Source: Toxorhynchites rutilus septentrionalis (taxonomy: Eukaryota > Arthropoda > Insecta > Diptera > Culicidae). Taken from it: a DNA stretch of 64,000 bases. Shown piece after piece: positions 58,353-64,000 of the stretch. A program made the position numbers and the translations under genes. Location: contig NC_073746.1 in assembly GCF_029784135.1 (NCBI RefSeq), forward strand, positions 4,794,136 through 4,858,135, in the 5' to 3' direction. Under the pieces are notes generated by a model. That model was given only the letters and a program-made list of their open reading frames with translations. It did no database searches and was not told the origin of the DNA. Every line of letters begins with the position of its first letter. The first letter of the stretch is position 1.

Positions 58353-60534
58353 CTACTGAACCGATTCAAATGATTAACATAACAAGTTGGTGTCAAAATC
58401 AGAGACTCTACCATAATTTGAAAAAAAATAGATTTTAAATAGAAGAGGTAGGAATTTTCATTTGTAGTTATTTGTTATTCGAAAAAATATTTTGGCACGA
58501 TCGGGAGGCAAAGTTAATATATTCGAAAAGAGCGATGTACGGAGAGTTCTCCTTCAGATTCACCAGTGGTATCATTTAGCGTGCGAGAGTGTGGTTGAGA
58601 ATATTCAGGACCGTGGTTGAAGCTGTGAGAAATGCCTCAAAGCAACAGTTCTGATCCCAGCCGACGGTGCACCGTCGATGTGGCAGAAGGTATATATGGT
58701 ATATATATATGCGACGCGCAACTTTAAATAGAACTGTTTCCAGTTGAGTAACATCAATGTAAACAGGATTTGATTTATTGACTGAAAAATGCAGGTGTTC
58801 CCTCAAGTATTTTTGCTATCAAAAGTGCTCCGCCATAAAAGAAAATCTATAAACCTTATTCCATATCCCAACATAAAAACGCTCAACGTTATCGATGATG
58901 GTGGACATTTATTTAGAAGTGTGTATGCCCCACTACTTCACTTATTCCAAAGTCTTGGGTTTCAACGAACAATTTTGATTACAAGTTAATAGGATTAGGT
59001 GAAGCATTAAAGAGCAACGTTCGATATTGATGTAATATGTGCTGTTCACAATGGACAAAACACAAGGAAAACATAGAAGGGTTCCTATCAGACAACTCGC
59101 AAACGAGTCAACACTCTGCCCCGGCTTCATGCATTTCATCAAAAGCTACACATCGAACTGTTTGCTGTGTAAATGTATAAAACAGGCAGAGAATTGAACC
59201 GATCGACACTTGACACTTCGGGAATAGTGCCCCGAGCTGGGAGTGTCTGATGGGAATAGGCATTTCTGTCAATATAGTGATGTTATGCAATAAATTGGTC
59301 CAGGAAGGAATGAACGGATGGATGAAGTCATGTAATGTCAGCAAATTTATCACAAATAAGAACGTATTTTCTGGCACACCATCCCTTAGAAGCGGCAGGA
59401 GCAGCAACACTAGCTCCAGCGGGGTGTTTATATCTGAAGATGCTATTCAGATGTACAAGCAAGTAGGATTTTCTCAACGTGTCTACATCGTTATAAATGC
59501 TCAATGAGAAGGGGGCGAGATTGAGCTTCTTTGCACAGAGGTGATGTGGGAATTCCCACTTGAATCCGAACAGCCACTGAGGGATAGCAAGCGCATCGGA
59601 GCGTAAGAGCTGCAAATACAAATACCAGATTTATGCTGTAACTTATTGCACACAATTCAGTTTGTGTAAAAATTTCAATCTTTTATGTTCATTTTAGAAT
59701 AAAGCAGCTTGTATAAAAAGCAATTTTCCAACTCGGTAAGCAACTATCGGCGCTGCAATGAGGTACTGCTCTTCCCGGACCTCCCAGACCCAACGCTATT
59801 TACCACAACTTGACGAGCCCTGCACTTCCCTGGAAGAGTACTCAGGGAAACCCTTGAATCAGCTCAAATCTCATAACAATTACTGCCAACATATTGTTGT
59901 GGCATGAATTCCAACAGAGGGAATAGGAGGTCCTTCGAAAGAAATCCGCATTTTGCTGCGACAACAGTAGCGCAATAATAATAGACCATCGCTAGCGCTC
60001 GCTGGCTGCCGATAGAGGTTCCTCGGAAAATTATGTTCAGTCAACTTTGTGCTAATTTCTGGTTGACAAGGCTTCCAATTGTTCGCCGCTTGCGCTGTTT
60101 GCACAATTATCTCGCATTTGCGGGGTTTTTCTAAGGGCGGTGGAGATGTTCGAACCGAGTAGAGCGCATTCTTCTTCAATTGTTCCGTTTCTAGGTCGGG
60201 AGGAGAAAAAAGGGAAAAAAAATCCTGGTGAAATGTACTGAGGTTCAGCTTTAATTTTGCGTTTTTCAGTTTTTCTTTGCATAAGGTTCACCGTTTTCAT
60301 ACTAATTCGGCGTCATACTAATTCGTCTGAGAATTTATTTTCCTCCCTTAGGCACACCGTATTTCGCAGGTTGAATTGGTTTCGATACATGCATACACAC
60401 ACACACGCTGTTCATACGATGTGTGAATCGATTGCTTTTCCTATGCGAACATTTTATTCGAAATCCGAAAGAATATTCAACCTTTGAATGTTTCGGATAA
60501 GGAACATTTATATTAATGGTGAGACTGTATATTA
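58353..60534. other. Unassigned interval
   Basis: No gene recognised. Frames of 66-100 codons on both strands overlap and carry no motif. A short TATATA(T/G)GGTATATATATA tract lies at about 58690-58710 and a CA run at about 60393-60405. Confidence 0.3.
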
Positions 60535-60960
60535 GAGTGCCAATGGATGTTTGGGGAAAAATGACCTTCGAATTTTTAAAACGGAACTTTCTTAAAAATG
60601 TTAACTCCCACGAAATACTACCCTGTGCAGAATATCAGCTCAATCGGAATTTATTTACTAGTGTCGCAAACGCAAAAATTTAAGTTTTTCTTAAACAGAA
60701 AAATTAACGGGGTTTAAAAAAAAACCCAAATGTCTCTAACTTGCAGGAAACGTCTAGATTTACTGTTATCTTGGAAAAAAAACTTCTGTCAAAAATTAAC
60801 TGTTTTGCACTCGGTCATTTTTTCGTCTGAAAAGTAGATATTTAACAAAAAAAAGGCTGAGTCCCAGGGTCGATTTTTGACAAAAATAAACTTTTCAAGA
60901 TGATAGTAGATCTCGATTTGAAGATATTTGGCATCAAACAACTTTTTTTTAAACGCTTGT
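60535..60960. repeat. Diverged relative of the foldback element
   Basis: Starts GAGTGCCAATGGATG after TA and keeps the order of the left arm at 24.3-24.9 kb: AATATCAGCTCAATCGGAA, TAGTGTCGCAAACG, AAAAATTxACGGGGTTT, CCAAATGTCT, GAAACGTCTAGATTTAC. A mirrored stretch follows from about 60830 (AAAAGTAG, GGCTGAGTCCCAGG, AGTAGATCTCGA). The right tip is missing, so this copy is truncated. Confidence 0.7.
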
Positions 60961-61122
60961 AATCCATGTTTCATGTAGGCTGTCACCTTCTTCAAAAAAC
61001 TCTATTGTTGAGTTGTTACATTGTAACGTCGGATTTAGCATGATATTGGTTTGAGAATTGTCTGTAAACAGGGCGCTGGTTTTATTAAAACTCAACACAA
61101 CCTTATTCATATTGGACCATGA

Positions 61123-61700
61123 ATGTACCGTTTAGTCTCAAATTCCGACCACCTAAGATGGCCATCAACATTAAACAGTTTTTCACTACTCAAAATGGTA
61201 CTTATTCGCGAAAGTAATTTTATTTTTGGATACAATAAAGCCTTCTTTTTCATTTGACGGCAGTAAAATTGATTTACAAATATATATTCATGATAAAAAA
61301 AAACTGAAAGTGTGTTTAATCACATTTGTTTCAAATTCCAAACGCCACTGACTCATATTCCAAACGCTTTCGTCTCAAATTTCGAACAACGAAAATACAT
61401 TTTTTTAAATGATAACTAGTAAACTACCGGACCGATTTATATGAACGATATATTAAATAAAAGCCAATTAGCTAGTCTTTTTTTTTTGGAAAAATGCTAA
61501 ATTCGCAAAAAAATTGGGTTTTGTGTTCGTAATTATTGATTGTATTTGTTTTTTTTACAGTTTACATGGTTTAAGAACCAAGGGCGCTATATTTTTTATA
61601 TTTTTTCTTAAAAGCTGAGATTTTTTTGGATATCTGATGTAAAAATTCCTCAGCTTACAAGAAAATCATATACCGTTCAGTCACATATTCCGAACACTTC
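61123..61700 (+). repeat. Dispersed motif array (CAAATTCCGA-type)
   Basis: The motif TACCGTT(T/C)AGTC(T)CA(A/C)ATTCCGA occurs at about 61123 and 61671 in direct orientation. Shorter versions occur at about 61347-61365 (ACTCATATTCCAAACGC) and 61370-61388 (GTCTCAAATTTCGAAC). No ORF. The class is unknown. Confidence 0.45.
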
Positions 61701-62000
61701 AGAAAAATAAATTCCCATATGTTCTACAATTACATAGTGACAAGTGCTGTTAGTCCATTTGATGTTTGCGCTAGCGAAATTGATCCTTGTTCGAAACTGG
61801 AAATGGATTTCAATGTGATAAAACGCACTCCTATATCTTCTTCTATCTATACAAAAAAAGGATCGCCAGATGTGTTGATAAGAGCAGAACTCGAGGAAGG
61901 AATTGTCCGATTTTGGGCTGTTTTTATTCTATCATATCATCTGTATAAAACATTTATTCCATGTAACGGAGAAACATGTTATTTACAAGTGGTTGAAAAA

Positions 62001-62236
62001 TCTTGAACGAGAATTGTGTCTGAAAATAATCTGATATTATAATGATGAGTTTTGTTAGAAATACTAGGAATTTTATAGTAAAAAGTTAATTCAACGGAAA
62101 CGAATTGAAGATCAATCAATGAACAGTTCTGCGATTGGACCCATGAACTTGCTCATAGTAAGAAAACGTGAATGTTTGAAGGTATTGATAACAAAAAACA
62201 AATTTTTGGCGGGACCAAGTTTGCCGGGTCAGCTAG
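62001..62236 (-). repeat. Composite repeat, part B, copy 3 (partial, inverted)
   Basis: Read on the minus strand it begins CTAGCTGACCCGGCAAACTT at 62236 and follows copy 1 (29073-29305) through TTATCAATACCTTCAAACAT, TCACGTTTTCTTAC, AAACTCATCATTATAATA and CAGACACAATTCTCGTTCAA. It then departs where copy 1 enters the minisatellite. Part B is thus a repeat that occurs without part A. Confidence 0.75.
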
Positions 62237-64000
62237 TTTATATATAAACAGTGTTGGTTTTCCACAATTCGTTCGAATACCTTAGATAACGCCCGAAGTA
62301 TGTTGCTTTCTTCTTGATCGGAATTCTTGACATCTTCAATCCCTTGGGAAAAATGCTTGTTGTTATCATGCCGTTGAATAAATGAGCTATGGGTTTAATC
62401 ACAAGTGGATTGAATCCCTTCAAAATTTGATTGGAAGAAAATCAAGACCTGTTGCATTAGATTTCATACGGAATAATTTAATTACGACATAGTTTACCTT
62501 ATCAGATTGAAAAAAAATGAATTTCGTGTGATAGAGGATTGTTGTTGTTTTCAGTACAGCTCGATGTTTCAGAATAATTTCAAACGAATATTTCATTTAT
62601 TTCATTTGGATCAAATGACACAGATCTTAGATTCACCTAGACCAACGGTTTTCAATTTTTTCAATAATTGTTTAGAAAAAACATTAATATCAATCCGGCT
62701 ACCATAAACATTTGCGAGTGAAAAAATGGTAAAAAAATAATTTTCGGGTCACTCTAAAATGAAAATGGGCACCCTAATAAAAAAAAAAATACGGGTCAAA
62801 TATTCTGCATTAAGGAACAAAACTATCAGTTTTCACGAAAATCGGAGAACCTTAGTATCGGGTTGGCATAGAATTGTTGCTATAGTATGTGCATAATTTT
62901 TGAACCTTCTTAAACTGGAAATAGGTAAATTTCATTACGGGAATACTTTTAAGATCACTGTAGCCACAATTTGAATAAATTTAAAATCTCCAAAAAATTA
63001 AATAAACCTTTAAGAATTCGGTTAATTTTCCTGATAGTAGGAAATATTTCAACCAGAATTATTCATTTTTGGAGGTCAATATAAATAGCCTAGTTCAAGA
63101 GATAAAGAATTGGACGAATGTCTGTTTGGATTTTTTTTTCATTTTCATTTTCTTTCAAAAAGCCGAATAAAGATTATTCGAAGCTATGTATTTCGTACGA
63201 AGGATTCTGAAATAGATTGATGTTAGTGACACAACATTAAGAATAAATTATGATTTTAATGTATGAAGATGGCATACATATAACTTAAATTAATTTAACA
63301 TGAATCCTTATTACACAACTGTCAATAGCTTTCTGGTAAGATTTTCAGCTCCCTTCATCATTAATCCCAACCTTTTTTTCAATTCGAGATTGGTATCGAT
63401 CCGCATTCATTAAATAGTCATTAACATTAATTCACACCAGCCTACAATTAGCGCCCATGGATTGGCCACTCGAATCGGAAGAGAGCACTCGCCTAATTAT
63501 CCCCGCAGAAAACAGATACATCCACTTCAAAAAACACAATTTATCTTCCCATGCAAACGTCAATCACGTCCAAATGTTCTTCGGAAATCATTCAGCAGCA
63601 CGATCCTTATCCAACAGTGATAGCCAGTCGGCCACAAAAGCACTTTCAAATAAAAAAAAAACAAAAAACAGCATAAATCAATCTCACACGCAAAAAAAAT
63701 GAAATGTGGGTACCGCTTTCGAAATATGGGATCTGCAAAACGCTGCGCAAACCAGACCGGCAGCAGCAGCACAAAAAAAGAGATATGTCCCAGAAGAACA
63801 AACTTTGCGCCGAAATGGGAGCAACATCTTTTCCCACTGGACCCACATAGATCCATGCCCACCAGCTGAATGTGCACAGAGGATATTTTTTTTTGTTTTG
63901 CTTGGGAACGATATTCGACTGATGCTGAATTATTGGCGGATCGACCGATATAAATTTTCTATTAACAGATTTTATTGCGTTCTTTGCTGTGCAGGAAGTG
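62237..64000. other. Unassigned end of the window
   Basis: No gene recognised. At 62768-62776 a GGCACCCTAA string and at 62818-62857 a block inverse to 50153-50192 belong to the dispersed GGCACCC repeat family. The last 600 bp (63400-64000) are less AT-rich with small frames on both strands but no motif. Confidence 0.35.

Noticed and set aside
58789..59507. Short frames as exons of a host gene
   Set aside because: No consistent frame across putative splice sites and no recognisable protein.

Overview
The window is eukaryotic, AT-rich, repeat-dense DNA from an insect, most likely a culicine mosquito (Aedes-type genome). The reasons are a BEL/Pao pol, a non-LTR element with a PHD-finger ORF1, a RNase H-bearing LINE, three copies of an ITmD37E (DD37E) Tc1/mariner-type transposon (a family described from mosquitoes), a DD34D mariner, a DD34E Tc1 element and several MITEs with TTAA, TAA or TA target duplications. 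The species is an inference. I found no convincing host protein-coding gene, tRNA, rRNA or CRISPR array. The window is probably intergenic DNA or part of a very long intron.

Layout. 1-5.0 kb: 3' two thirds of a decayed BEL/Pao LTR retrotransposon (protease, RT, RNase H, integrase, probable 3' LTR). 6.65-7.15 kb: candidate solo LTR. 7.2-13.1 kb: unassigned DNA with one divergent tandem duplication. 13.11-13.39 kb: piggyBac-type MITE. 13.88-16.70 kb: a 2.77 kb insertion flanked by a perfect 26-bp direct repeat, without a usable ORF. 17.19-17.35 kb: PIF/Harbinger-type MITE. 18.83-20.15 kb: Tc1-like DD34E transposon with stops. 20.2-24.3 kb: unassigned. 24.32-25.42 kb: foldback element with arms of several hundred bp. 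25.69-25.96 kb: candidate MITE. 27.66-29.77 kb: composite repeat A+B, copy 1.

31.63-32.93 kb: ITmD37E copy 1 (minus), abutting a truncated Jockey/CR1-type LINE at 32.93-33.87 kb. 36.00-38.08 kb: 5'-truncated LINE with intact RNase H (minus). 39.54-44.34 kb: nearly full-length CR1/T1-like LINE (minus) with ORF1 open and ORF2 broken. 47.81-49.19 kb: composite repeat A+B, copy 2.

50.32-58.35 kb: a nest bracketed by inverted GGGCTAGTTGGTC-type modules. It holds a DETY-type transposase remnant split by a mariner at 51.99-53.27 kb, ITmD37E copies 2 and 3, and an exon/intron-like stretch at 55.5-56.4 kb. 60.5-62.9 kb: relatives of the foldback family and of repeat B. The rest up to 64 kb is unassigned.

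The genes do not form a pathway; nearly all are broken transposition genes. The most interesting points are the non-coding retroposon-like insertion with a long target duplication, the same premature stop shared by two independently inserted ITmD37E copies, the recurring A+B repeat, and the uncharacterised 8 kb nest with exon-like segments. I see no clear evidence of a wholly new biological system.
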